Shown: positions 1 to 8,403 of the stretch, piece by piece
Layout: each line of letters opens with the position of its first letter
Numbering within the stretch: position 1 is the stretch's first letter
From: Hellea balneolensis DSM 19091
GTDB taxonomy: Bacteria > Pseudomonadota > Alphaproteobacteria > Caulobacterales > Maricaulaceae
Length of the DNA stretch: 64,000 nt
Assembly (NCBI RefSeq): GCF_000428525.1
Contig: NZ_AUAC01000002.1
Coordinates: 186,001-250,000 of the forward strand
Reading direction: 5' to 3'
The notes under the pieces: generated by a model
Told to the model about the DNA's origin: nothing
The model's input: only the letters and a program-made list of their open reading frames with translations
Database searches by the model: none
Program-made: the position numbers and the translations under genes

Positions 1-128
1 TATGTGCTGGCAAAAGCAGGGCCCTTTTCCTCCTTGGTTTGTGTCGTGGTTTCAGTTTTATCTCCGCATGCAGCGAGCAATGCGAAAGAGGTTGCGCCTA
101 AGAGGGCCATGCGTAGTGTTTTTGTCAT
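1..128 (-). CDS. Lipoprotein, N-terminal fragment (runs off the window)
   Basis: The reading frame starts at ATG 128-126 on the minus strand and leaves the window at base 1 after about 42 codons. The translation begins MTKTLRMALLGATSFALL and continues AACGDK, a short positive n-region, a hydrophobic stretch and a lipobox (L-A-A-C), so it should be a lipid-anchored envelope protein. The residues after the Cys are Thr/Lys/Glu-rich, a typical flexible linker. It lies 21 bases downstream of aat on the same strand and may belong to the same transcript. The functional part of the protein is outside the window, so no family can be named. Confidence 0.6.
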   Translation of the reverse strand, partial: MTKTLRMALLGATSFALLAACGDKTETTTQTKEEKGPAFAST

Positions 129-149
129 GGCCGCAAATAATCACGGTTC

Positions 150-755
150 TTAATTAGGCGCAAGATGAAAGCTTGCTTTAACCAAAAGTGCATCTGTTAA
201 CAGTGCGTGATATTCCATACGAGAAATCTCTATAGCCCCCATGGTTCTCAAATGGTCTGTAATAAATTGCGTATCGAGCAGTATATAACCGCCTTGCAAG
301 AGCCGCTCGACTAGATAGACGAGGGCAATTTTGCTGGCATTGGTGGCACGTGAAAACATACTTTCACCAAAGAATGCACCTCCGATAGAGACGCCGTATA
401 GGCCGCCGACTAATATGTTATCTTGCCAGACTTCGACTGAATGGGCATTCCCCATATCGTGAAGGCGGCCATAAAGAAATTCGATACCGTCATTAATCCA
501 TGTATTTTCTCTTCCGGGAGCCGCTTCGGCGCATTTTTCAATCACTTGCGGAAACGCCTTATCAAAAGTGACGCTAAAGGACATGTTTCGGATAAATTTC
601 TTTAGAGACTTTGAAACGTGCAACTTATCGAGTGGAATTATACCGCGGTGGTCAGGGTCCAGTAAATATACGTTGGGGTCGTCCCGGTTGTCAGCCATCG
701 GGAACACGCCGCGGCGATAGCAATCCAACAATTCCTCAGGCCCGAATTGCTTCAT
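150..755 (-). CDS. aat: Leucyl/phenylalanyl-tRNA--protein transferase
   Basis: Transfers Leu or Phe from aminoacyl-tRNA to the N-terminus of proteins starting with Arg or Lys, creating an N-degron for ClpS/ClpAP in the cytoplasm. The 201-residue protein shows the family landmarks: an N-terminal YRRGVFPMAD segment, the central VEVW...LVGGLYGVSIGGAFFGESMFSR block and a later LLDTQF motif followed by HLRTMGA. The length is close to normal for the family. Its ATG overlaps the crtZ stop as ATGA (752-755), so it is probably translationally coupled to the carotenoid genes, with which it has no known functional link. Confidence 0.96.
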   Translation of the reverse strand: MKQFGPEELLDCYRRGVFPMADNRDDPNVYLLDPDHRGIIPLDKLHVSKSLKKFIRNMSFSVTFDKAFPQVIEKCAEAAPGRENTWINDGIEFLYGRLHDMGNAHSVEVWQDNILVGGLYGVSIGGAFFGESMFSRATNASKIALVYLVERLLQGGYILLDTQFITDHLRTMGAIEISRMEYHALLTDALLVKASFHLAPN

Positions 756-1207
756 TTAGACTTTAGCTCGGCTTTAAGTCTTTCCGGCGGTTCTGCGTAA
801 AGAAACCCAAAGGACACAGCACCATCTCTTTCTGTCGTGTGGTGGTGCAGTCTATGGGCAAGGACGAGACGGAATAAATATCCCTTCTTAGGTGTGTAAT
901 TAAAGGGCCAGCGTTGATGGACTAGGCCGTCATGCACAAAGGCGTAGAGAATTCCATAAAGTGTGAAGCCTAAGGCAACATACCAAAGAGGTTCCCACCA
1001 TAGCGAACCCGAAATAAACAATGCGGCGGCGATAATGCTAAAACAAACAGCATAGAGATCATTTTTCTCAAAATAACCTTTTGTATGAATATGGTGACTT
1101 TCATGCCAATTCCAGCCTCTGCCATGCATAAAGTATTTATGAAAATAGAGCGCGAAAACTTCCATGCCGACAATACTGGCGACAACTATCAGAATATTCG
1201 CAATCAT
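752..1207 (-). CDS. crtZ: Beta-carotene 3-hydroxylase CrtZ
   Basis: Membrane di-iron hydroxylase that adds 3/3'-hydroxyl groups to beta-ionone rings, giving zeaxanthin or, together with CrtW, astaxanthin-type xanthophylls. The histidine clusters of the fatty-acid-hydroxylase fold are all visible: HKYFMHG, HESHH, HDGLVHQRW and HRLHHH, among hydrophobic segments. I chose the ATG at 1207 (MIANILIVVAS) because it forms an ATGA overlap with the crtW stop; an in-frame start at 1240 would add 11 residues inside crtW. The resulting 151 residues fit the family. crtY, crtI and crtB are not in this window. Confidence 0.95.
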   Translation of the reverse strand: MIANILIVVASIVGMEVFALYFHKYFMHGRGWNWHESHHIHTKGYFEKNDLYAVCFSIIAAALFISGSLWWEPLWYVALGFTLYGILYAFVHDGLVHQRWPFNYTPKKGYLFRLVLAHRLHHHTTERDGAVSFGFLYAEPPERLKAELKSK

Positions 1208-1923
1208 GAGCCAAACTTTCGGGCGGGTAATCGCCACCAAGGCTCATGTGGGTAGAGGTGATGTTCATGATGATACCCAAAATGAAAACAAGTCAAAAGT
1301 GACAGCCATTTCGGAAAATCATTCGTGCGCGCGTTGTGATGATCCGGGAAAGCCTCTGAATGGCGATGCGTAAGATAGGTTCCAAAATAGAAAAGCTGGA
1401 CCGAGGACAGAATAGCCGGAACCGCCCACATAATAATTGTGTTGAGATATGAGGCACCAAACACGAATATATAAGCCATCGTGAAGCCAACCAATATTAG
1501 GAATTGCCGCAATCCGAAATACTCTCTGAAAAACTTCAGATACCATGGCCAGAAAGAGTTAGGGTTATTTGCATTAAAGTCAGGGTCATCCACTGTGCCG
1601 GGATAATCATGATGGGCATGATGGGCGGTGCGCATATAGCTCCAATCAAAGCCCGCATAGACGAACATGATAGCCTTGCCTATCACAGCATTGGCTTTTT
1701 CATTATCCGGAACCAACGTGCCATGCATCGTGTCATGGGCGACTATAAACATTCCGGCATATAACCAGCATTGCACGGCTATAAGGACTATTGTTTGCCA
1801 AAACGGGGCGCTAAGAGAATGGAAAAAGACGCTATAGATATGCACAATAGCCCAACTGCCAACGACTAAAATTGCGTAAAGCAATCCAATCGCTAAGTTC
1901 GGTTTTGGTATCGTCTCTTCCAT
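1204..1923 (-). CDS. crtW: Beta-carotene ketolase CrtW
   Basis: Membrane-bound di-iron oxygenase that places 4/4'-keto groups on beta-carotene or zeaxanthin (canthaxanthin, astaxanthin). Motifs seen are HDTMHGT, HHAHHDYPG, THRHS and FGYHHEHHLYPHEPWW, the histidine set expected of CrtW. The start is the ATG at 1923 (MEETIPKPN): its A is the last base of the preceding permease stop (TGATG overlap), giving 239 residues, the usual size. A longer frame to 2001 exists but lies wholly within the permease gene. Position between an ABC exporter permease and crtZ with no gaps indicates one transcript. Confidence 0.96.
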   Translation of the reverse strand: MEETIPKPNLAIGLLYAILVVGSWAIVHIYSVFFHSLSAPFWQTIVLIAVQCWLYAGMFIVAHDTMHGTLVPDNEKANAVIGKAIMFVYAGFDWSYMRTAHHAHHDYPGTVDDPDFNANNPNSFWPWYLKFFREYFGLRQFLILVGFTMAYIFVFGASYLNTIIMWAVPAILSSVQLFYFGTYLTHRHSEAFPDHHNARTNDFPKWLSLLTCFHFGYHHEHHLYPHEPWWRLPARKFGS

Positions 1924-3017
1924 CAAACTCTCATCATACGGTGCGAAATCAAGGCTGCGAGTAACAATATCACAGCAGCCAGGCCAAATAAAATTCCCCA
2001 TACATGTAAGAGATCAAACGCCGTTTGTCCCCGTGCCAAAATGCCGTAGAAAGCTTCTATGCTCCAATGATTAGGCGTGAACCGTCCTAAGCTTTGTAAC
2101 CAGTCCGGCATCATAAAGCGCGGGACCATAGATCCGCCAATGGCTGAAAATAAAAGCACGATAAATGTCGAGACCGTATTCATTTGCGCTGAGCTCCCCG
2201 ACAGGCTTGCGACTAGCACCGCAATGGCAGAGGCCAAAGCCGCTGAACCCATGCAGGCGAGGGCTAATGACGGCAAATGTTCCATAACAGACACGCCAAA
2301 AGCCACATGACCAACCGCAACGATGATCGCGGCCTGTATCGTGCCGATGAGTGTAAGAAATAAGAACTTCCCCGTCAGCATAGCGAATGCACCGGATGGT
2401 CCCACTAGAAGTCTGTCAGAAATACCGTTCTTGCGCTCATCAAGCGAAATGGCGGCGCCTTGCATTGCTGAAAAAAGTAAAAAAAGTATCGCTGTTGCTC
2501 CGATATAATAGGTCACAGATTGATCTGTAACATTATCGTTTTGCGTCTCAGGCATGGCGGAAACTTCCGTAAAAACTTCAGGCGAATTAACTTGAGCGCC
2601 TTCCGCCATGATTTGACGAAGCTGTCCCATTAAGACTGTGGCGGCCACCTCTCGGCTTGGATCTTTTATAATGGCAATCGATTTAAGCCCAGGTTGTGAG
2701 ATATCACCCGCAATAATAAAACCGACATCATCTTGCCCTAATCTGACCCGCTCGCGAACGGACTCTGCGTTCCAGTCATCATTCGTGCTAAGCGTGAATG
2801 TGGCTTTGTCCTCAATATTTTTCGCCAGCATAATACTCGCAGGCGCGTCACTGGTGAGCGCCATTGATACGCGCAAATCCAATGAACCGCCCGACGCATT
2901 GGAAAATATCGCAGCAAATATTGCGAAAATAAAACCGGGTAAGATAAAGGCTAGAACGAGGGCACCTTTATCACGCCATAATCTCAGCCACATAATTTTG
3001 AACATGGCCGAAATCAT
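1923..3017 (-). CDS. ABC-2 type transporter permease
   Basis: Inner-membrane permease of the ABC-2 family (365 residues). An N-terminal helix (LVLAFILPGFIFAIFAAIF) is followed by a periplasmic region of about 140 residues and then five or so membrane helices, including the ERKNGISDRLLVGP signature loop after the second helix. This NatB/YhhJ-like layout is typical of drug, Na+ or lipid exporters. The start at 3017 makes an ATGA overlap with the ATPase stop and has AGGA at correct spacing; an ATG at 3023 is a weaker choice. It sits between crtE and crtW, so a role in moving a carotenoid or another envelope lipid is possible, but the sequence does not show the substrate. Confidence 0.85.
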   Translation of the reverse strand: MISAMFKIMWLRLWRDKGALVLAFILPGFIFAIFAAIFSNASGGSLDLRVSMALTSDAPASIMLAKNIEDKATFTLSTNDDWNAESVRERVRLGQDDVGFIIAGDISQPGLKSIAIIKDPSREVAATVLMGQLRQIMAEGAQVNSPEVFTEVSAMPETQNDNVTDQSVTYYIGATAILFLLFSAMQGAAISLDERKNGISDRLLVGPSGAFAMLTGKFLFLTLIGTIQAAIIVAVGHVAFGVSVMEHLPSLALACMGSAALASAIAVLVASLSGSSAQMNTVSTFIVLLFSAIGGSMVPRFMMPDWLQSLGRFTPNHWSIEAFYGILARGQTAFDLLHVWGILFGLAAVILLLAALISHRMMRV

Positions 3018-3949
3018 TGGCATGTTCCTGTTTGCTCAATACGGTGCATCAAGGACGTCAAGCCAGGCCGCCTCACGCTGACTTCTCTGACTAGATCATT
3101 TCGGTTTTTTAAAGCAGTCATAAAAGCAGAAACGAATGACACTTCGCTCGCTTGTGTCATAGCAGTCCATATGGTCGGAAGCTCGCCTTGACTAAATTCA
3201 AAAGGTTTCATGGACTTTACCACTTCAGCCTCAGGCGGAGAGGCATAGCGCACCATGACCTCGCGCATGCCCGCAAAATTTCGGCTTAAGATACGCGGCG
3301 GCGTATCAAAGTCCAATTTAGCGCCATCACATAAAATCAGAACCTTATCGCAAAGCGCTTCCGCTTGCTCTAGCTCATGTGTGACTAATAAAACGGCAAT
3401 GCCTCTCTCAGCAAGTTTTCTGGCCAGCCTGTGGAGTGTGTCGCGGGCAGGGACATCAACGCCCGCCGTAGGCTCGTCGAAAATAATGACTGTTGGGTTG
3501 TGCATTATCGCCGCGGCTACATTGATACGGCGTTTCATTCCGCCCGATAACGCACTCACCAAATCATTGGCTTTACCGCTCATGCCAACGGCTATGAGTG
3601 CATCCTCTACAGCCGTTTTACGGCTTGTTTTCGGTAGACCCATAATCTTCGCAAAAACCGTTAAATTCTCTCTCGCGCTCATATGGCCATAAAGGCCTAT
3701 ATCTTGCGGAACGAGGCCCAATAACTTCTGACGGTCATGCCCGCGTTTTAGCCGTGCATCCGCAATTTCAACATAACCATCGTAATTAACACGCCCACAT
3801 AATGCCTTGATAAAGCTTGTTTTTCCAGCTCCATTTGGTCCTATAATGCCTATAAGCTCACCAGACGCAATTTCTACATCGATATTCTTAAGGGCATGAT
3901 GTTTGCCGTAACGAACTGAAAGATCAGAAACACGCAATGCTGATGTCAT
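3014..3949 (-). CDS. ABC transporter ATP-binding protein
   Basis: Cytoplasmic ATPase partner of the downstream permease (311 residues). The nucleotide-binding domain fills roughly residues 5-220: Walker A GPNGAGKTS, Q-loop LVPQDIG, signature LSGGMKRR, Walker B VIIFDEPTAGVD and the switch His in LLVTHE. A C-terminal extension of about 90 residues (YASPPEAEVV onward) is typical of ABC-2 exporters of the CcmA/DrrA/NatA type. It starts with an ATGA overlap on the crtE stop. The pairing with the next gene is certain; the transported molecule is not known. Confidence 0.92.
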   Translation of the reverse strand: MTSALRVSDLSVRYGKHHALKNIDVEIASGELIGIIGPNGAGKTSFIKALCGRVNYDGYVEIADARLKRGHDRQKLLGLVPQDIGLYGHMSARENLTVFAKIMGLPKTSRKTAVEDALIAVGMSGKANDLVSALSGGMKRRINVAAAIMHNPTVIIFDEPTAGVDVPARDTLHRLARKLAERGIAVLLVTHELEQAEALCDKVLILCDGAKLDFDTPPRILSRNFAGMREVMVRYASPPEAEVVKSMKPFEFSQGELPTIWTAMTQASEVSFVSAFMTALKNRNDLVREVSVRRPGLTSLMHRIEQTGTCQ

Positions 3950-4863
3950 GACGTCAGGAATGAGAATTGAGCATCCAAAACGGCGTTGAGCGTTAAGTCA
4001 TTACTCAACTTAGCCCGGGCTATAGCGGCCTTAGCACTGTCAATATAAGCGCCGAGCCGCTCCATTGCCGCCTCTGAACCTGTCAGCGCCAGTATAGTGG
4101 CCTTACCCACATCCCGGCCAACGGATTTTTCGGCCTCTTTATCGGTCATGACTGTATCTTTAACATCATCCATCAATTGAAAAGCGAGCCCTAAGTGATA
4201 AGAAAAGTCTTTTAAAGCCGCTCGTTGAGCCGATTCAGCACCCGCTAACACTGACGCGCCTTCCACACTAAAATCAAATAAAGCACCTGTTTTCAATGTA
4301 TTAAGGCGTTCTATTTCAGCAACGCTAGCATTTGCATCACTATTAGCCAGATCCGCTATTTGCCCTGCAATCAAGCCTTTGGATCCAACCGCATAAGATA
4401 GCAGGTCAACAAGCTCGATACGCTTCTCCGCATCAACATTTTTTAAGCGTGACAACACCCCAAATGCGCGGTTCAACAAAGCTGTCGCTGTTAAGATGGC
4501 GGTGCTTTCATCAAAGGCGATATGCGTTGTAGGTTGGTTTCGCCGCAACGCGGCATCATCCATACAGGGTAAATCATCCAGAATTAAAGATGCAGCATGC
4601 ACCATCTCCGCCACACAACCTACATCAATAGCTGCTTCTCCTTCGAACCCGATACCTTTGGCGACAAATACGCAAAGTAAGGGCCTGAAACGCTTTCCTG
4701 GGGACAAAAGCGCATGACGCTGTGCTTCGTGAAGACGTGCTGGCCATGTTTGTGCAGAAGGCACTATGCTGAACAAGCGCGTTTCTATTGCTGCACGGGC
4801 ACCGCTAAGGTCTTTTTCTAGCGATTGCCTTAATGACATGGTCTTTAGATTCTCAACAGACAT
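3946..4863 (-). CDS. crtE: Geranylgeranyl (polyprenyl) diphosphate synthase
   Basis: Trans-prenyltransferase of the FPP/GGPP synthase family, supplying C20 diphosphate for carotenoids. The first aspartate-rich motif is LDDLPCMDD, followed by RRNQPTTH; the second is in FQLMDDVKDT with downstream GKAT. Context with crtW and crtZ favours GGPP synthase (CrtE) over IspA, though the motif spacing alone cannot exclude farnesyl diphosphate synthase. The start is uncertain: candidates are TTG 4914, ATG 4863 and ATG 4839, none with a clear ribosome-binding site; the conserved domain begins after all three. It follows the nuclease gene by about 60 bases and overlaps the ABC ATPase start by ATGA. Confidence 0.88.
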   Translation of the reverse strand: MSVENLKTMSLRQSLEKDLSGARAAIETRLFSIVPSAQTWPARLHEAQRHALLSPGKRFRPLLCVFVAKGIGFEGEAAIDVGCVAEMVHAASLILDDLPCMDDAALRRNQPTTHIAFDESTAILTATALLNRAFGVLSRLKNVDAEKRIELVDLLSYAVGSKGLIAGQIADLANSDANASVAEIERLNTLKTGALFDFSVEGASVLAGAESAQRAALKDFSYHLGLAFQLMDDVKDTVMTDKEAEKSVGRDVGKATILALTGSEAAMERLGAYIDSAKAAIARAKLSNDLTLNAVLDAQFSFLTS

Positions 4864-4926
4864 GTTTACGTTTTGGCATAGCCATAACTCTGAGGAAAGA
4901 AAATAGCACGACAAAGCGCAGAATGT

Positions 4927-7092
4927 TTACGCCTGCAACTCTAAACGCTTTGTGTTGATGAGCTTGAGTAATTCTGCCGCCGCTTTCGCGTCACATAATG
5001 CACGGTGATGACCCGTAAGGTCTATCTCAAATTCTTGGCACAGATTTTTCAAACTATAAGAACGATAACCTGAATATAGTTTTCGCATGGACGCGCAGGT
5101 ACATATTTTGGGATGACGAAATTTCTGACCCAAGCGTTTATATTCGGAGGCGATAAACCCGTAATCAAAATTCACATTATGGGCCGCAAAAATAGCGTCT
5201 CCCATAAAATCCCTAAAACTATCTGCTACCTCGTGGAAAAGAGGGGCCTCCCTGACCATGTCCTGAGTGATCCCGGTTAGCCGCGTGATATTAGCTGGAA
5301 TTGAGCGCTGGGGATTTAACAGGCTTTGCCATTCACCAATAACTTTTCCGCTTTGAACTTTAACAGCGCCAATCTCTGTCAGTCGGTGTAATCCGGCTCT
5401 GCCGCCTGTTGTTTCAACGTCAACAACAACATATATTTGATCCGGATCCAGGACCCAATCAATACGCGTAATCTGTGTCTCAAACCCTGCTTGCCTGAGC
5501 TGCTGAATACGGGTCAATTGATTGCGCCGAATAACGTCACCTTCCGCCTTAATTTCAACAAAGCGAATATGCCCGTTTTCAACACACATTAAATCCGGAA
5601 AACCATCTTTCATCTGGTTATAATTCTGAACCATTAACCGCATAATAATGGACAAGGAGTCAGGTGGAGCTTGAAAAAGTAATGTTTTTACTTTCTCAAC
5701 TGTTCGTCCGTTCCACCGGAAAATCCCATTAGGTGTGTTATGATGGCGACTGATGACTTTCAGCAAGTCTATCAAGACTAAATTCGCTTTGGAAAGGTGT
5801 TTTAATTTTAGCTCTATTGCATCTTTATAATGGGTATAAAAATCACCTGATTTCAATAGTGCTGGAATGCGCTCAAAACTATTATAGAGACCTGCCGCGC
5901 TGTCTCCGTAAAGCTCCTCCCAGAATAATAGCCCAAAAAGCATTCGCCACATTGCATTTTCAGTTCGATATACGGTCTGGCCCTTAGCCTCATAGTAACG
6001 TTTAGCAGCGGCTTCGGGTTGATTACGATAAGCTTCATCAAGCTTTATATTGTCACCGCCGCGCAAAATATCTGTAACCAAACTTGTGCGCTTTTTTTGG
6101 AACTTTCGGCTATAAAAATCCTGTGCAAAATTATGTTCCTCATCGCTTCCGGGGTTGTCGATAAGGTCTAATAAGCGTTTTTCGCTCCACTCTTTTTCAC
6201 CCTGCCTATATCGAATACGAATAACGCGCTCATTACATAAAGGCGTATCGCTACGCTCATATAGTGATAAAGCCGTTGAGATGTCTTCCAGGCGTTCGGC
6301 AAGGCCGCCAAGCTTTTGTAATAGCTTATCTCTGCTGTGTGTGCTCACAGGACATATAGGAGCAGGCCAGTTATCAACACTGTCAATCAAAGCCGTAATA
6401 TCAGCCTCTGTTCCATGCTTGAAATCATGTAATGCACTTGCATAAAAATAGGCCGCTTGAGCCTCTTGAGACGTCTCAAAACGCGCGCCATAATCTTCTT
6501 TAAAATCAGGCGTTTTAATAAGTCCCAAATCCCGCATGGTGAAATTTTGAAGGTTAGTCTCGATCTTCCCAAAATAGAGAAATAAACAAAAATTAAGAGC
6601 GTCCTGACGCGACTGAACAATGTAATGCGGGTCTATGATATCTTTGGAGTAGGGAATATGCGTTAGAGCTGCATCAACCAAAACAGCTTTCTTCCAAGAA
6701 ACCCTATAAGCACTTGCGCAAACATGTTTCATCAAAAAGGCAATAAGCTCAGTTTTGGAGAGGGACATTAAAAAGCTAGCGTAATTTTCCGGTGCAACTG
6801 CTGAGACAAAATTCAGTTCGCGTAAAATAGTGGCTTGTTTTTTAAGGTGAGGGATTTCCGCATAGGATAGCTTTTCCAAGGAGAATACAGCCCCTTTTCG
6901 CCCAGCTAACCTCGCATAAAGACATTGCGCGGGGACAGGCAGGGCCGCGAAGTCTTTTAAAAATGATTTTTGCTCATCCTGCACAACAGCTTCATAGCGC
7001 TCTGCAACAAACTTCAGCATCTCGCAAAAATTTGTGTGATAATAATATTGAGGCAAATCAGGCAGGGCGCGTTTTTGTCTCTGCGGTCTCAA
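4927..7092 (-). CDS. FAN1-like VRR-NUC nuclease fused to a DnaQ-type 3'-5' exonuclease
   Basis: A 721-residue two-part nuclease. Residues 1-546 match the FAN1 family: an N-terminal YYYHTNFCEML block, AQCLYARLAGRKG (about 55-67) and a C-terminal VRR-NUC core with D500 (GFPDLM), E513 and K515 (VEIKAEGD) followed by RNQ. FAN1 proteins incise DNA near branches and unhook interstrand crosslinks. Residues 553-721 are a DEDDh exonuclease: D558/E560 (DVETTG), D643 (HNVNFDYGF), H696 and D701 (HHRALCDA), as in DNA polymerase III epsilon. All catalytic residues are present. The gene overlaps the upstream Y-polymerase by ATGA, so both are probably SOS-induced. The fusion is unusual in my knowledge of FAN1 proteins. 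Confidence 0.88.
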   Translation of the reverse strand: MRPQRQKRALPDLPQYYYHTNFCEMLKFVAERYEAVVQDEQKSFLKDFAALPVPAQCLYARLAGRKGAVFSLEKLSYAEIPHLKKQATILRELNFVSAVAPENYASFLMSLSKTELIAFLMKHVCASAYRVSWKKAVLVDAALTHIPYSKDIIDPHYIVQSRQDALNFCLFLYFGKIETNLQNFTMRDLGLIKTPDFKEDYGARFETSQEAQAAYFYASALHDFKHGTEADITALIDSVDNWPAPICPVSTHSRDKLLQKLGGLAERLEDISTALSLYERSDTPLCNERVIRIRYRQGEKEWSEKRLLDLIDNPGSDEEHNFAQDFYSRKFQKKRTSLVTDILRGGDNIKLDEAYRNQPEAAAKRYYEAKGQTVYRTENAMWRMLFGLLFWEELYGDSAAGLYNSFERIPALLKSGDFYTHYKDAIELKLKHLSKANLVLIDLLKVISRHHNTPNGIFRWNGRTVEKVKTLLFQAPPDSLSIIMRLMVQNYNQMKDGFPDLMCVENGHIRFVEIKAEGDVIRRNQLTRIQQLRQAGFETQITRIDWVLDPDQIYVVVDVETTGGRAGLHRLTEIGAVKVQSGKVIGEWQSLLNPQRSIPANITRLTGITQDMVREAPLFHEVADSFRDFMGDAIFAAHNVNFDYGFIASEYKRLGQKFRHPKICTCASMRKLYSGYRSYSLKNLCQEFEIDLTGHHRALCDAKAAAELLKLINTKRLELQA

Positions 7093-8327
7093 AAGAAATC
7101 CTCCGCATCAGGAACACGGCCGAACGCGATTTTTGCCCCCGCATATCCTCCTGGAATTTTGTAGCGCGGCCCAAGGTGGATGAGTGCTTTTTTTTCTTTG
7201 CGGTTATAGCTGTCCATGACATCTGTGAGCTTATCCCAATTTCGGGTGTCTTGCGGCTCGAAAAGATCTCGGCCTCGTTCACTCGGCAAGGCGATTTTGT
7301 GAAGCATGACATAGACTGCTGCCAGTTGGCGGGGCCTCATTTCAGAGATCCCGCGCTCATAAAGTCTGTGCATATGCTTTAACAGGCTATGATCATCACG
7401 GCAGGAGGGAAATTGAGTCTCTCCCGTCCAGCGCCGTTTGTTTTGATCCCGCAAAGACACAGACATAGCTGCAGCTGTGTAATTTTCCCGGCGCAAGCGA
7501 TTAGCCGCTTTCACCGTGAGGAGGCGTAGGCAATCAATCGCCCGTTTTGGGTTTTTAAACTCACCCGAAAGCACGCGGCTATGGCCGAACATACGGCGTG
7601 TTGTCTTGGGGCGTTCAATTTTATGGCCGTGGAGTTGCGCCCACATACGCTCGCCCTCAACATTCCCCCAAATCGCCCGGGCATGTTTGGCTGAGATCTT
7701 CCAAAAATCCTCGACAGATAAAATCCCCGCCGCGCTCAGGCGCTTTTCCATCCCGGTTGAAATACCCGGCAGATCTGAGAGGTTAAGGCTAAGCAACGGG
7801 CCGGGCAAATCCTCGCTACGCAGCATAACAAACCCATTAGGTTTCTCAAGCTCAGCTGCCACTTTGGCCAAAAATTGGTTGGGGGCCAAGCCAATTGAGG
7901 GCGTGATGTAAGCGCCTATATTGCGTCGCAACCCTAGCTGCACATCGAGGCCGATTTCATAGGCCTGCTCTCGTTCCCGTCCGATCAGCTCACATTCCAT
8001 TTCATCGATAGACCAGACCTTTTTGATAGGAATGTGCCGGTTTATCTCTTGAATAATTTTATTATGAATATCGACATAAACATCAGGCCGGGCCACACGG
8101 ATAGCAATATCGGGACAGGCTTCACGCGCCTCTGAGACCCGCATACCCCGCGTAATGCCGGCCCGCTTTGCCATATAGCACCGCGTTATCAGGGCAGAGT
8201 GTTCAGACCCCAAGGCTGTTATGCCCACTGGCTTTGAGCGAATGTTCGGTTCCAGCTGTTTTTCGACATTGGCAAAAAACGCATCAAAGTCGATATAAAG
8301 CGAATTTATGGAGCAGGGTGGTTGCAT
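7089..8327 (-). CDS. Y-family (DinB/ImpB-like) translesion DNA polymerase
   Basis: Error-prone or translesion polymerase of the DinB/UmuC superfamily, 412 residues. The palm residues are intact: D13 in YIDFDAFFA, D108/E109 in VWSIDEME; F18 occupies the steric-gate position. The helix-hairpin-helix thumb segment is DLPGISTGMEKRLSAAGI, followed by a little-finger domain. The C-terminus ends GRVPDAEDFF, a tail seen in alphaproteobacterial proteins often mislabelled 'type VI secretion ImpB'. The start has AGAGGA at good spacing. A LexA box lies 20 bases upstream, and the gene is fused by an ATGA overlap to the FAN1-like nuclease, pointing to SOS-inducible lesion bypass and processing. Confidence 0.92.
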   Translation of the reverse strand: MQPPCSINSLYIDFDAFFANVEKQLEPNIRSKPVGITALGSEHSALITRCYMAKRAGITRGMRVSEAREACPDIAIRVARPDVYVDIHNKIIQEINRHIPIKKVWSIDEMECELIGREREQAYEIGLDVQLGLRRNIGAYITPSIGLAPNQFLAKVAAELEKPNGFVMLRSEDLPGPLLSLNLSDLPGISTGMEKRLSAAGILSVEDFWKISAKHARAIWGNVEGERMWAQLHGHKIERPKTTRRMFGHSRVLSGEFKNPKRAIDCLRLLTVKAANRLRRENYTAAAMSVSLRDQNKRRWTGETQFPSCRDDHSLLKHMHRLYERGISEMRPRQLAAVYVMLHKIALPSERGRDLFEPQDTRNWDKLTDVMDSYNRKEKKALIHLGPRYKIPGGYAGAKIAFGRVPDAEDFF

Positions 8328-8346
8328 ATATGTCCTCTATAAAACC

Positions 8347-8361
8347 GAACATATATAGAAC
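8347..8361 (-). promoter_or_regulatory. LexA (SOS) box of the polymerase/FAN1 operon
   Basis: On the plus strand the sequence is GAAC-ATATATA-GAAC, i.e. GTTC-N7-GTTC on the coding strand, an exact match to the direct-repeat LexA operator known in Alphaproteobacteria. It sits 20 bases before the polymerase start codon and overlaps a plausible -10 region (TATATA). A -35-like TCGACA lies upstream in the neighbouring inverted repeat. Confidence 0.88.
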
Positions 8362-8369
8362 ATTTAAGC

Positions 8370-8389
8370 TTGTCGATATATTTCGACAA
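8370..8389. repeat. Inverted repeat upstream of the SOS promoter
   Basis: Perfect 7-base arms TTGTCGA/TCGACAA separated by TATATT. It lies between the end of the secreted-protein gene (8404) and the LexA box and covers the likely -35 region of the polymerase promoter. No T-tract follows on either strand at a useful distance, so an operator is more likely than a terminator. No binding protein can be named. Confidence 0.5.
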
Positions 8390-8403
8390 AATAGCTGAAT
8401 AGA

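Noticed and set aside
7089-8327. Type VI secretion protein ImpB
   Set aside because: The name 'ImpB' is used for both; the protein has Y-family polymerase catalytic residues and no other secretion genes are near.
8370-8389. Terminator for the secreted-protein gene
   Set aside because: The stem is short and A/T-rich and lacks a following T-run; an operator role is more likely.
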